From NCBI GenBank assembly GCA_009760855.2, contig WPIO01000004.1, positions 8,754,001 through 8,818,000 on the forward strand: 64,000 nt of DNA, given 5' to 3'. Position numbers and translations under genes: made by a program. Shown in pieces: positions 30,101 to 43,500 of this stretch; positions within the stretch are counted from its first letter, which is position 1; the number at the start of each line of letters is the position of its first letter. Below the pieces are notes generated by a model, which made no database searches, had not been told where the DNA came from, and saw only the letters and a list, made by a program, of their open reading frames with translations. Origin of the DNA: Cristatella mucedo. Lineage: Eukaryota; Bryozoa; Phylactolaemata; Cristatellidae.

Positions 30101-33100
30101 CTTCTTCCGATGACACATCTTCAGCGCAAAGGCACCTGCAGGGATCAAAAGCAGTAAAAATGCAGTTAAGAGTTGCTGAAAGTGCAATCACCGAGAACAG
30201 GTCGAATGCCGCGCTGGTTTGGTACAGTGGTTAAGGTACTTGCCCCGACCAAAGTCTGGCCGAGGTCGTGGGCTCGAGCCCATGTAGCATACGTGAAGCG
30301 CTTGAAGAGAGATTAAGTTCTCTTAGTGTGCTATACAAATGAATTATTTACATATAAACCAACCAGATAGAAAGCTAATACAATTGCAGTAACAGAAGAT
30401 TAAATAAAAGAGATAAACAAGTGACCAGATGACAGCAATAGCCACTGGCAGCCAACCAAAGTTGAATAGTGCATGCCTGCAGTTTGGTCATACTGGTGGT
30501 CCTTCAGGCATATGCCAAAGACGTTCTAAGAGGTATGCATACACACAAGTTGTAATAACATGGCACACATGCATACCACTCTGAAATCAGCATAACTCCG
30601 ATGCTCTCCGAGCAAGTTTTGTAAGTGGTGCTACCAATGCAATGTCCCACAACGTACATGATAATATATGTTCGATATGTTCGGAATAACCCAACTGTGC
30701 AGTGTAGAGTGTAAATTTGGTGTTTTAATCCGAACGGCTCTTAATGCCTTATCTCAGCACAGTAATATTGTAAGATAGCAAGGAGCATTGAGGCAAAGGG
30801 GTGTCGTAGAAAATGTAATTTTTCTTATCAAGCTTTATGAGCAACTGTGGTGGTAAGGTTTTCTCTGCCAATCTTTACGGCGAATATAAATCGGCAACAT
30901 TGTTGATGAACCAATATGCATATTTGCAGTCTCTCCAAGTATATGACGGGCTGCCGTCTGTATTTCTTGCTTTACCAACAAATTGCATCACCTGACTGGG
31001 TTCGATAAGACGATTCTCGGCGAATCTCACAACTTCTTTCTCGTTTAGATTGTTCAATTTGGTTTTAAGGAAACTGACATCGGGCAGAAAACGGCTATAC
31101 AATAGCCATCTTCATTTCATGCAACAATAATCCTTTTCTTTTGCAAGTGCACAACATTATCAGGGCCACATGGCTTAGTGGACAGGAATAAACATTGCTA
31201 CGTGCTGACGACATCTCAAGTCTACCCATACACCCAAAGTCTATCAGCAAAACACAAACGATCGCCATTCATGCAAACCAACATGGCCATCTTGCCACGT
31301 ATTTTACAACTAAGTTATAGAACAGGCATATCATTAAAGTGTGTACTGATCGGGGGCTTCCTCGTGTAAATGTTCGTCACAGTTCAGCAGCTACCTATCT
31401 GAATTTCAAAAATACAGAGCAACCTACGTCTCCCGAGTCGATGGATATCGAAAAAAATGTGCCTCCAGTGGGATTCGGTTGTCAAGATGAGCGGGTTAAC
31501 GGTCGAGTGCTCTAGCGATTGAGCTACCGGGACTACAGTTCAATGTCACTTAATACGGGGCTGTGAAGGAACGTGATCAGGAGGCCGGAGCATCACTGGG
31601 CAAGAAGGATCAGACTTGCTCTTGCAGCCCCTGGCTCTCTACTAGAGAGCCAGTGGCTGCAAGAGCAAGTTGGCAGTTGAGAGGCAGATAATGGATCGAG
31701 GCTGATGACTTGGCAGCCCGGCACAAATCCATTGGCATTGGCAACATTTGCGACCTCTATTTACCACAAAACTGCCTCCAGCTGTCTCGCGGGCTCGGAA
31801 CGAACAATGCAAAACAATTCATGCATGGACTATAGGGGCTACCGGAGGAGTACAGTGAAGGGAGAGAGCTGGATCCCTCGATGCCGGCGGCCGTCTAGAG
31901 TCAAAGACTGGGCTTGGCCGGCCTGGTTTCTGCTAATAAAGTGCCTGTTATTGGAGTTGCTCGGTCGCGCTACCCAGCCTGGCGACAGGTCGTCCGTAGA
32001 GCTGTCATAAGGACTTAAAGGCGTGGCTGTAAAAGAGCACTTAAGAGCCTCAAGCGAAAGCCCCTCTGAAGCAGTCTAAGACTATGTCTATGGTGCACGA
32101 TGGCAAGAAATATCCCCCGTTCTAGTCAGATAAATTGAGGCAAAGCCTTTGCAGACACCAATCTGATGAGCAAGTAGCATAAGCACCATCTCTCCATACA
32201 GACACTTGCTCAGAATAGAAAGTGAGAAGTAATTTCTATAAGAGGTAGATTAGGTAAGTGCACGGCTAGCAGCTGCTTAACTGTACATGAGTTAGTCATG
32301 CATCTTTACAATCGCATCCCTAGGATATGCTATGTGCGGGACATGGCGACATGATCAATGCCAGCCATCAAGAAGTGGGATAAATATGGGGTAAATAAAT
32401 AAAAAAGGTGAACTAAAGAGTAAATTAAAAACTTTTTTTAAGAATTACGAAGATATAATATGCACTTACTGTTCATAACGACACTAGAGCCACATGGATC
32501 ATTTGAGAGAGCATGATAATTAGTCAAGTAGGGCAGCAGCACGAGGCTTTTGCTTACCTTGCTATAAGGCTATGACTCTGTATCATTTCGAAACCACCCT
32601 CAGTCCTAAACAGCGATTTGCAATCATCTGAAAAAAAATAAAATAGCTCATTTCGATATATACCATGTAAAAATATACAAATCGGTACGACCGGGAATAG
32701 ATAAAGAAAGCCTGCCCTGTCCATCAAGGGTTTGATCGCAACTAATTACCCCTATGGCATTGCTGTGAGCTCTAGACCATTCTAGAACTCCTAATCCAAG
32801 GTCAGTGATACCAGATGAATGCATCGCAGATGAAACTTCATGTGCGTGATGGTTTACATCACGAGCACGACAGCAGTAGTCGAATAATGCTCTGAAAAGC
32901 ATAATACTGTATTACGAAGACCGTGTACCAACTTATGGCCATGCATTACACTACGCAGTGTATTTCAAATTTTTTTGTCCTTGGATAGAAAGTGTGTTTT
33001 CCTAATCTCCTATGCCTAAAACATTTAGAAAATATAAATAGTTCTGCTAAAACTTTGCTTCTGTGGGCTGGGCACGAAGAGCTTATTTTGAAATTGTTTG

Positions 33101-36100
33101 GTTTGGCTGTTAAGCACATTTCGGACGCCAGGTTCACACACAATAATAATAACGATAATAATAATAGTAATTAATTCGCATAGAATCATCCTCCGAGACT
33201 TAATCTTCTTCTAGGCACTTTACATATGCTTTAAAGAAAGCATGATCGAATGGTTAGTGGTAGAGCATATAGTATGCATTATGCCACTACCAGCTTAGTG
33301 AGGTTAGCCAGACATAACATTTATAGAGTAGTATCCATAAAAGTCTAACAGTACAAGTGCCTTAAACGAACAGTTAAGCTTATTTTATTGCAGAAAAAAG
33401 AATAATGAATAGCCATATTTGATTGACACTACAATAAGAGGTTTCTTTCACCCAGCAGATGCATTTTACTGCTTGTGCCAATAATTTATCAAGACACGAA
33501 AAAAAGTACTCTGTGAAAACGTCTGCTAAGACGTGCAAAGTCTACAAAGCATACTTCGGCATGCCAGTTGGGGATCAAGACAAGCCTTCTCATTTCACAT
33601 GCAAAAATTGCAGCAGAAGTCTTGAAAGTAAGGAGAAAAGCTCTTGCATTGAATTGAATGCACAATAACAAGTAAGTAGTGCATGGACTATTATCTTTGC
33701 CCTGGTTTGGCTCAAGGGTAAGATTCTTGCTCTCTCATCTTGACAAATTCCAGAGCTCGGAAGGAAGCTTACTGAGGGAAGCAAAGTGAGCAGAGTTTCA
33801 CCTGGATACACAGACCTTTGAATGTCGTTACCAAGGATAATATAATGAAAATATGATGGGACTGTGTTTGGGGATTTCATCGACAAAGTGACTTACAGTT
33901 GAGCCACAATCCTAGCACATCCATTCATTTCTGAAAAATTTTGAAAGGTAATTTTTTGTATCACTTCAGAGTAAATAAATGTTAGTTTTGATTCATTTGC
34001 TGTTTTTCTGACCAAATGTGAACCAAATGATGCATATTAGTCAGTTTTCTATTTGGAAATCGGTGAATTCTGAGTTAACCACTGTCCCCGTCACAAAAGC
34101 AACGTTTGCAGGGAGTAATTGTCATTTTCTTTACTTCCGAGGCATAGCTAATCAGCAAATAACACTTACTAACCCTGGACCAAAAATGTGTAATGCAGTC
34201 TTATTGTTTGTACTATGCTTGGCCTATGACTCGGCAAGACACCTGCACTACTAGTTTTATGATGGTGCAACTATATATTTTCAACATAAATTAGCTAGTC
34301 TTGTGACTAAACAACCGAGTTCCCTGAGGCTGATCTAATGCATAGAGGTCAAGTGCTTTTGACCATCTACAGACAATTGGAATGTTTTGTCGCATGAATG
34401 CTCTCACTTACTCAAGCTGCCTACCTTAATCAATCATTTTGGCCCTTTGAGATGGCCTCAGTGATGACCATGCTAAACGCCCACTCGCTTACATTCACTC
34501 AGTCGTGAATGTCTAAACTTTACTAAAACCTCAATGAGAACACGATGAAACCTGCCGAAGGTAATCTGAATCAGCTATTAAAGGAAACCTTTTTACAGAG
34601 ATAAATGGAAACTCAGAGGTCAGATAATAAAAGCTCAAATTTACATCATCTTTGAAAAACTGCCCATGGTTTGTACAAGCAATATACAAGACAATCAGTT
34701 CTACCAGTTTTCTTATTCACAGTACTCTTTAAATACTGAGCACAGCTCAGAGGGCATTGGCCTCGGAGAGTGTGTAAGTTCGGTTATCCTTAGCAAGACT
34801 AGTTAACTCTTGTGAAATATTTCATACCACAATTGTCGGTCATCAATTCGACAACCAAGTGCAAGAGCCGAACCTCTGCAGTTCATCTGAATTTTAAATC
34901 TTAGATCAAAATTTGCTTGCCAGCTCGCTAACTAATCATCATGTATCAACATGCCGTCGTCATTAGAATGGTACCAAACTGTAGACTTTGCCTCACTATT
35001 TGTTCAAATCTGCGTTAACAGGCTTGCTCAAATTCCATACATTTCTTTTCAAACTTTATGCAATAAAAGTATTATATGCTTGCGTGCCTGAATCTCTTCT
35101 TGAGCTGCACCTTGTTGCACAATAGTAAACTACCCTTTTTGCCTAAAGGTAAAGCGTTGTATGTATGTTTCTAGGTCTGTAACTCCACAAAGCCACAAAG
35201 ACTGTGGGTGTTACCTAAGAGAATTTTGCATTGCACACTCACAGCCAAAGCGGCTTTCAGTACGCATTCGGTAGCCAACAGACTTCGTCTCACGCAACAA
35301 CGAGAAAGTGGGAAGCATAGCAGAGTTAGGAAAGCAGTTGAGGTATAGAGTGACACGGAAGTAGCAGCTCAGGACGGCTGTAAAGGATGAGCCATACTCG
35401 GCAGCAGGAGAGTGGTTGTCGTTGCGTACGAATCTTGGAAGCGAGTTTCACAGCTGGGACCTGCAGAGCTAAAGCTATTGTCACCAACAGTCTTTAACCG
35501 CAGGAATGGGAAAGCTAATTTATTGTGCATACAGGACCTGAGGGTACGAAGAGGTTAAAACTGGTGCAGCAGTTCAGCAGCTAGGTACAGAGGAGCTAAG
35601 CCGTGGCGGGCCTTGTGGATCAGCGTAAGAACTTTGCGCTGTATCTGTTGATCAACTGGCATCCATCCTAGCTCCTTTAGCAAATGAGACACATGATCAA
35701 ACCTCTGGGACTTGAAGACTAGCCTTGCAGCCACATTCATAGCAGTATGCAGTGGTCTAGTTGCTTTTTTGGTAGCCCAGCCAAGAGGGAGTTACAATAA
35801 TCAAGCCGAGACAGAACTAAGGAGCTAGTTAAATTGTTTGCAAGCCACCGCGGAAGGCAGCTCCTAATTTTAGATATGGATCGGACGTGATGGCTAGCTG
35901 TAGAGTCAGTCTTCTGAATGCTTTTAAAATTGAGGCAGCTGTCGAAAAGGACACCTAAATTTCGAGCACGTGGTGATGGTCGCACAATAGCATCACCTAT
36001 TAGAAGAGCAAAGCCTTTTAATCCAGCTACACGCTTAGGGTGTCCTGTGAGCAGCAGTTCGGTGTTATCATCATTTAATTTCAGGAAGTTTTCCGACATC

Positions 36101-37454
36101 AAGGATCGAGTTTCGGCAAGTCAAGAATCCAGTTTATCAGTTGCTGCATCTGATTCCGACGGTTTAAATGACAAATACAGCTGAGTATCGTCAGCATAGA
36201 AGGGATATTCTATTCAATAGGCCTTAATCACTTTTCCTAGAGGTTGAGTATAAATGCAGAACCGCAAAGAACAAAGGACGGACCCTTGAGGGACTCCACA
36301 GGGTGACCCGTCTTGAGTTTGAGACCTGACCCCCACACGACACGGGTTAAACATGATCAGACAGGTACGATTTAAACCACACCAGTGCCTCGTCTGCCAG
36401 ACCGATCGTAGTTCTCAATCATCCAAGTAGAACATCGTGATCAATGGTGTCGAAGGCAGCTGACAGATCTAGCAGAGCTAGGGCAGTGACATTCCCGTCA
36501 TCGTTGCCACATAGAATGTCATTGTTAACCTGGAAGAGAGCAGTTTCAGTAGAGTGCTGCCTCTTGAACTCTCATTGAAATGTTTCTGACATTTCATTCT
36601 TTTTAATATATGCTGCCAGCTGCTAAGCAACAATTTTTTCCAAGAATCTTTGACAAAAAATGAAGAAGGGAAACTGTTTGATAGTTTACAAGGACTTCTG
36701 TATCTAATCCAGGCTTTTTAAGTATGCGTCTAACGATTGCCGATTTGAAGGGCTTGGGTACGACCCCTTTTACCAAAGAAGCATTACAAATCTCGGTTTT
36801 GGCAGGGCTAAGTTGGTCTGCCAGTGAAGACTAAAAAGATGAAGGTATAGGGTCTTCAGGAGATGAGCTCTTTTACTAGACCTTGTTAAGGTAGCCATAT
36901 CGCAAGCAGAAACCTCGGAAAATCTTATAAGAAGGGTCACAGGTTGTGATTCCACAATTGCTTGAATCGCTTTACTCGGAGGGGGCTTTATGGAGGCACG
37001 AATGTGCACAATTTTTTTCAGTAAAGAAGGCTGAAAACTTTTCAGCTAAGCCGTTAATATCTGGAGAGTCAGACCTCTCAGAATTGGCTAGTATTGGGTG
37101 AGAACAAATAATTTCAAAATACAGAACGACCAAAGGTCGGCTGCCACGGGTCTTGGCGCCAAAAATCATTTCGGTGCGAGCAGGAAATGATGCTGCAAAC
37201 TCTGGGTCTGCCGTCCAGAACTCTACTGATAGAGCTACTGAGATGAAAACTATGATTATAAGGTCACTAAACACAGGGTTTAAACCTTCCCTATAAATGC
37301 CTGCTTAAGTGTTTGAGCCAAATCCCAGTGTAAAGCCTGAATGCAATTTTTTAAGTTCTCCCTTGATTCCAGGAGGGATTTTTCGGACCAGCACTAGGTC
37401 GAGAGAATAAACAGGTAATGCATGTACACACATGCAGGCACTCGTGCACACGCG

Positions 37455-37542
<88 letters not shown>

Positions 37543-40500
37543 TTTATGACAGCAGTTAGTGGGTCTCTGTGATTCGTCCTTTATGTGCTTATGCGTGCTG
37601 ACACTGTGCATGCTGCCACTAACCACACTTGCATGCTGACCCTGTGCATGTCATCCCTAACCATATTATTCATATTGTTATCAAGCATGATACCAATTGC
37701 ATGACATCGAGACACACATACACACACACATACGTGTGTGTATGTGTGTATGTGTATGTGTGAGCGTGTGTATGCATGTATACATTGTAAATACAGGTCT
37801 GCATATGTGCCTCCCTACTAATTAAAGTGAGAAAGTTCGCCCTTCCGTCAAGCGGCAAGATGGCGATCACTAGTTCCGGGAGTAATGTGTAATAGACTTG
37901 CAATAGACGACGCAATATTATGACTCCGCAAAGTAAGTCCACGGGCAGTGAAACTATAGTAACCGAAAAATCCACCAGCACTTGGAAAATATCCATGCGT
38001 GCTCTGGCAGCAAACCAAGTCCGTGTTTCCCCCTCCCTCTGAACAAAAGCGGTCGACCACCAATGCATTCTATTGGCTCATACAAGCAGCAGCAGCAGCC
38101 TATGCCCGAAGCCAGCTCGTAAGGAGAGAGTAAAAAAAAAGTCGGCCTCAGCCAGCTCACCGTCTTGGATGAGCCCCTCGAGCACGACCAGTGCCGCACG
38201 GTAGTAGGGCAGCTCGTGACCGTTTTCCTTGACCCTGCGAAGTGCCTCGGCCATGGTCACCTGCTGTCTCGCACCGGAAGCCAGCAGCTCGGCCGCCTCC
38301 CTTTCCTGTTCAGCAGCAGCCCTGCTGAGCTCCGCCTCCCGTATGTAAGCTGCGGCCAAAAGATACCAGCAAGCAAGTGGTCAGGCAAAAAGAAAAAAGA
38401 AGCCACAATCTGGGCACTCGCGATTTCAGAGATACGACCACTGCCGAGCTGGTTTGGCCCAGCGGTTAAGGTGCTCGCCCCGACCAAGGTCCCGTTCGAG
38501 GTCGCGGGCTCGAGCCCGGAGGCATATGTGAAGCCCCTGAATACAGATTGAGGTTACTTAGGGCGCTGCATAAATGAATGATATTATTTATTTTTTTATG
38601 AGTGCTCCATATATGAGGTCGTGAAGGTCACACAAGTCCAAGCGACAGCTCTTCAGGGCTCCATGTAGCATGGCGAACATGGAACGAGCAGGGGGAGAGA
38701 GAAGAGGAGGGGAGGCACAGAGGAGCAGTCTCCCAGAGGCCAAGCAAGAGACATCAGATAAGGCGTCAGCTGCCGCGTGCAGTCGCGGCCTTGTGCAGCT
38801 CCACCGACATATTCCCTGAAGCAGGAGCTGGCGTAGCAAAAGTGTCAATTGCCTAGGGTCGAATCGGCAACGTTAGCGCACGATCACGGTGCTGTTGAAT
38901 CAATGGGAAGACTAGTCACAACGACAAGCAAAAAATGCTGATGCTAAACAGTTGCACTGACAGCATACGAGCTTGCACTCACTCGAAGCGGCAGAGGCTA
39001 CAGCAGAGAACGAACTGTGGGGGCGAGACATAGCGCGATGCAAGAGAGTGCTTCCGAACAGGCAAGTGCATCCGACCAGGCGTCTATTCGATAGGTACTC
39101 ATATGAGTGCCACGCGAAGGGATCTTTGCAAAAGAAAACTTGGCTTTTCTACTGGTGAACAAAGTGAACTCTATCAATCCGGTGGAAAACAGAGCAGTTA
39201 GCAAGCTAAGCTAAGAGGCAAAAATGGTGCACTTAAAAGTTAAAAACTTAAAAAGTTAAAAAAAAGTTAAAAATTAAAAACTTTAACTTGGAGCTCCAGC
39301 AGCTTGGAGTTCAGGCTCAGCTACCAGCAGTGGTAGAGTGAGGGGTCGGTCAACATAGGAATGCACTACTTATAATAATACTAAAAACAAAGCACTTGCA
39401 TTATGCTCTAAGAGAGCTAAATCTATTGCTAAGCAATTTAATTGCACTGGAGAAAGGAAGCGCGCCAATGGGTTAGAGATAAACGATTTCGGCCCACGGA
39501 AGCTTAAGGCTCTCGGCAGAACACCAGCTTTAGAGCACCAACCGTGAAGCCTACTGAACATACCAACCAACTGCACTCACCCGCAGGTGGTGAACTTGCC
39601 TTTTATAGTTTTTTCTTGTTGCAGATCACATTGCAGAGCATGGTTGTAGCTCTCGATGGCCTTATCGTAATCTTTTAAAGCAAGATATGCCTTTCCTTGG
39701 ATAACGTAAGCCTTGGTATTACCAGCCTGCACCTACAGGCAATGGAATACAGTTATGAAGCCATGCAGCCTGGCCGGTGTAGCTGTCGATGTCGCACGTC
39801 ATACAATGCACTGTATGTGCACATCGACAAATAACACGTGCCTCTCACTATAAGGGGAAAACCGTGGAGACATTTAGAGTTGGTGAAGTGGCCACAAACA
39901 AATCGTGCTGTAAGGTTTATAATAATAATAATAATAATGCACTTGATAAAGTGCCCTCAGCAATTATGATAATTATAATACATTTGTATAGTATGCAAAG
40001 AGAACTACTTCTCTGTCTGGGGACTTGATATATTCTGTAAGAAAAGGTCGTCGCTGTTGCCGAAGGAGCAACGCAATCGCCTGCGGCTGCTGCTGCTGCA
40101 ATGACGAGCTGCCTCTTCTTATCCTCTAATTGAGCTGCTCGAGCAGCTTTGGCGGCTTTGGTTTGGAGCCGAAATTCGTGCAAGCTCACTCGCCTCCTCA
40201 GTGAATAATAATAATAAAAATGCATTTGATATAGCACTCTCCGAGAACTCTACCTTTCTTTTTGCACACTTAACATTTGCTGCAGAGGAAGCACGATCGA
40301 ATGGTTAGTGGTAGCATGCTCGATAAACAACATGAATAGCGTGGTTAGGGGTGACATGCACAGGGTCAGCATGCAAGTGTGGTTAGTGGCAGCATGCACA
40401 GTGTCAGCACGCATAAGAACATAAAGGACGAATCACAGGGACCCACTAAATGCTGTCATAAATAGGTGCGTTTTTAGTTTCTTTTCAAATGTGGTCAAGT

Positions 40501-43500
40501 CAGGGGATGTCGTGACGTAAGTTGGGAGTGAGTTCCAGGCTTTGGGAGCATACGAACTAAAGCCACGGTCTCCAAAGGGTTTGAGGTTTGTATGAGGTAT
40601 AAGTAAACAGCTAGATTTCGAAAAGAGAGTGGTACGATGCTTAGTATGGTGGTGAGGCAGTAGATCTGATAGGTAGGCTGGAGCCAAAAAATGAAGGGGC
40701 CTAAAAGTGAGCGACAAAACCCTGAAGCTGATGCGTTGCCTGACTGGTAGCCAGTGCAGGTCGGCGAGAAGTGATGTGATGTAGCAACTGCGACGTTCAT
40801 GACAGACAAGCCTACCTGCAGAGTTTTGCACCAGCTGTAAGTGCCTGACTGCACAGGTAAGCAGGTAAGCCAGCAAGCAGTGAGAAGTCAAGATGGGATG
40901 TGACAAATGCATGGACCAACTTAGATGCCGTATCCCTGTCTAAGCAAGCCCGAATTTTAGCTATGCTATGCAGCTGAAAGTTGGCAGACATGATTTTGGA
41001 GCTGATGTGGTCGTCTAACGAAAGCTCACTTTGGAACATGACACCTAGATTTCGTGCAGATTCACAACATGAAATATGCTGGCAGAGCCTATTTTGAGAG
41101 TTAGCCTTCCCAATTGCTGAATCACTCTTGATTTGCAAATAACTAATAAGTTGGTTTAATCATCATTCAATTTAAGAGAGATTGCTGCCATCCATGTGCG
41201 GATGTCGTCTATACATGCAGCAAGGGAGTTGAGAGAATTCGATGTATTGGAGGGCTGGGAGGGATCAAAGCAAAGGTACAACTGAGTGTCGTCCGCATGC
41301 ACGTGAAAGCCTAGATTGTGCTTGGTAATCACATCGGCAAGAGGAAGAGTATTAAACATGAAAAGAACAGACCAAGCATGGAGCCATAAGGTACCCAATA
41401 TTTCAGAGGTTCTTCGGATGATCTTTGTCCATTCACGTCAATACTCTGGAGTCTCCAACTGAGATAGGACCTGAACCATTGCAATGCAGTGCCAGTAATG
41501 CCCAGGTGAGATGAGAGGTGCTCAATAATGCAGAATGACCTAGTAAATATTGGCATGCACATCTCCTAATGCAAACATCTAACAAAGAGTCGTTGACATG
41601 TTACCTGAGAGCAAAAACAAATAAGCAGCATGTAAGCAAGCACCCAGCCGAGTTGTGGAACTACAGTAATTACCTTGAGTGCCCAGTTACAATCATCAAG
41701 TGCTTCATTGTATCTGCCCAACTTGATGTAGGCCTGAGCCCTGTTGGTGTACAACTCTTTAAAGTCACGTATCTGTGCTAGACCCTGTAATGTATGAAGG
41801 CAGGGGTCTTTGTTGAATGCAGCCGATCCAAAGCACTCAAATTATTGGAAAGCCGTCAACAGATAACAATCTAATCCACTAATGGCTGTCTCCTATCTCC
41901 ACAGAAAGCACAGGTCCTCTCAGATGACTGGCAGCAGGCAATGGAAATACAGCAACCAAGCAAAGATCTAGAAAGCAAAATTGTGCCAGTATACAGCTGA
42001 TAAACCGTAGAGGACCATGCTAGGTAGAATGAATTTGTAAATCAGCCACATGATCACAAGACGAACTTCAGACGACACAAGAGTTCTGGCAATTTCATCA
42101 ATAATAATGACAACTGATCTGACAGCAGACTGCTTTCAGCACGGTGGGGCGGGGCTTGGCTCACTTTACAACGTATGTCATGGCAGTTTCCACATTCTTG
42201 ACTTTGGCCCTGCGCCACAGCTCGGCAGTAAAGACTGTCAAAAAGCCGTGTCAGCTCCACTGCTCACGCAACTTTGAATTGTTCAGCATACAAATCAGTT
42301 CATCTGTCAATTTTGATGCAGCCATTTCCTAATCATGTCGTGATATATCCACGATCAGCCAAGACAGTTACCTAATTGGTCGTGCAAACGTCTGACCGTG
42401 CAAAAGCAATTTATACGTTATAAGCGAATGTTACTTAATTTATAAGGAGAGCACGTGTATCAGTTGAGTTCAGGATATAAAGGCTGAGTATGACACACAT
42501 GCATGCCAGCCGGAATCTGACTACAAGCGGGAAAATTATTGTATGACCAGCAAAAGAATCTTTAAAATAGAGGGCTTGCCACAAACCAAATACGACCTTG
42601 TAAGATACGAGTGGATAACAAATGAACAGCTCTGTAACGGCAGTGTGCACGTGAATGCCATGCCAGAGCCACTCACTTGGGTGTATGCATTGACGGCCTC
42701 CTCGAAATTTCCGAGCTTGAAAAATGCGTTTCCTTCGTCCTTGCACTTACTGGCAACAAGCATCTTCTCCTTTCTCCTTGCTGATCGCTCTGCCGCGTCC
42801 CTTTCAATTGCAGCACAGAATGCATCTGTGTGCAGTTGAAAACGCAGCGACGTAGTCGACAGAGAGAAGACGCGTGAAGCTTGCGGCCGTCGATAGCATG
42901 CGCCACGGCGGCATGCACTGGCAAGCTCGTACATGCCGTAGGTATGTACTGACTGTAGCACAAAAGTGCATACCTTTACTCATACCCTCACTGATACGAG
43001 GCTCCATGTTAAGCTGAGTGGCTTCATCCTGAAATGCTGCTTTGTTTATGACCGTTCTGCTGAACCCTAACAATGGCAAGACGTTTTCGTCACGCTCGGC
43101 CCGGCCTGAAAGCCTCAGACACAGGAAAAGAAGTTTAAAAAAAACTTGCATGCCCTATAGATTAGTGCCGAAACTAGACCTACACAGATGCTTCAGTAAT
43201 CAGAATCACCGAATATCAGCAGTGCAGCTTGGTCGTAAGTGCACATCCTAATACTAATACAGACAGTGGTACGCAGCGGTTGCTTTGCTTCTTCATTTAG
43301 GCAAGATTACAAGCTCAGTACACACGGTACTAACATCCCAGCACATATATAATTGCGCTCACGTAGAGAAAGTTCCTTACCGGTCTTTTCGCTGGGGTCT
43401 TGAACGGCGTTTTTAATGTATGCATCCGCACGTCTTATTGCATCTTTAGTACTCCGATCGTCACTTTGGCTGAGCCCTTTGATTATATCGTCTGAAACAA

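Noticed and set aside
31462-31533. Functional tRNA-Asn gene
   Set aside because: The D-arm and a GTT anticodon are present, but the anticodon stem, T-arm and acceptor stem do not pair, so it is listed only as tRNA-like.
32648-32902. 84-codon - strand frame considered as a TTC12 exon between exons 7 and 8
   Set aside because: Exon 7 joins exon 8 directly in phase and in alignment with the family. Adding this block would insert residues with no counterpart.
39575-39600. GTGAGT donor as the end of TTC12 exon 6
   Set aside because: It leaves phase 2, incompatible with the phase 1 needed by exon 7.
42543-42839. 98-codon + strand frame
   Set aside because: Antisense shadow of TTC12 exon 4, whose TPR sequence on - is unmistakable.
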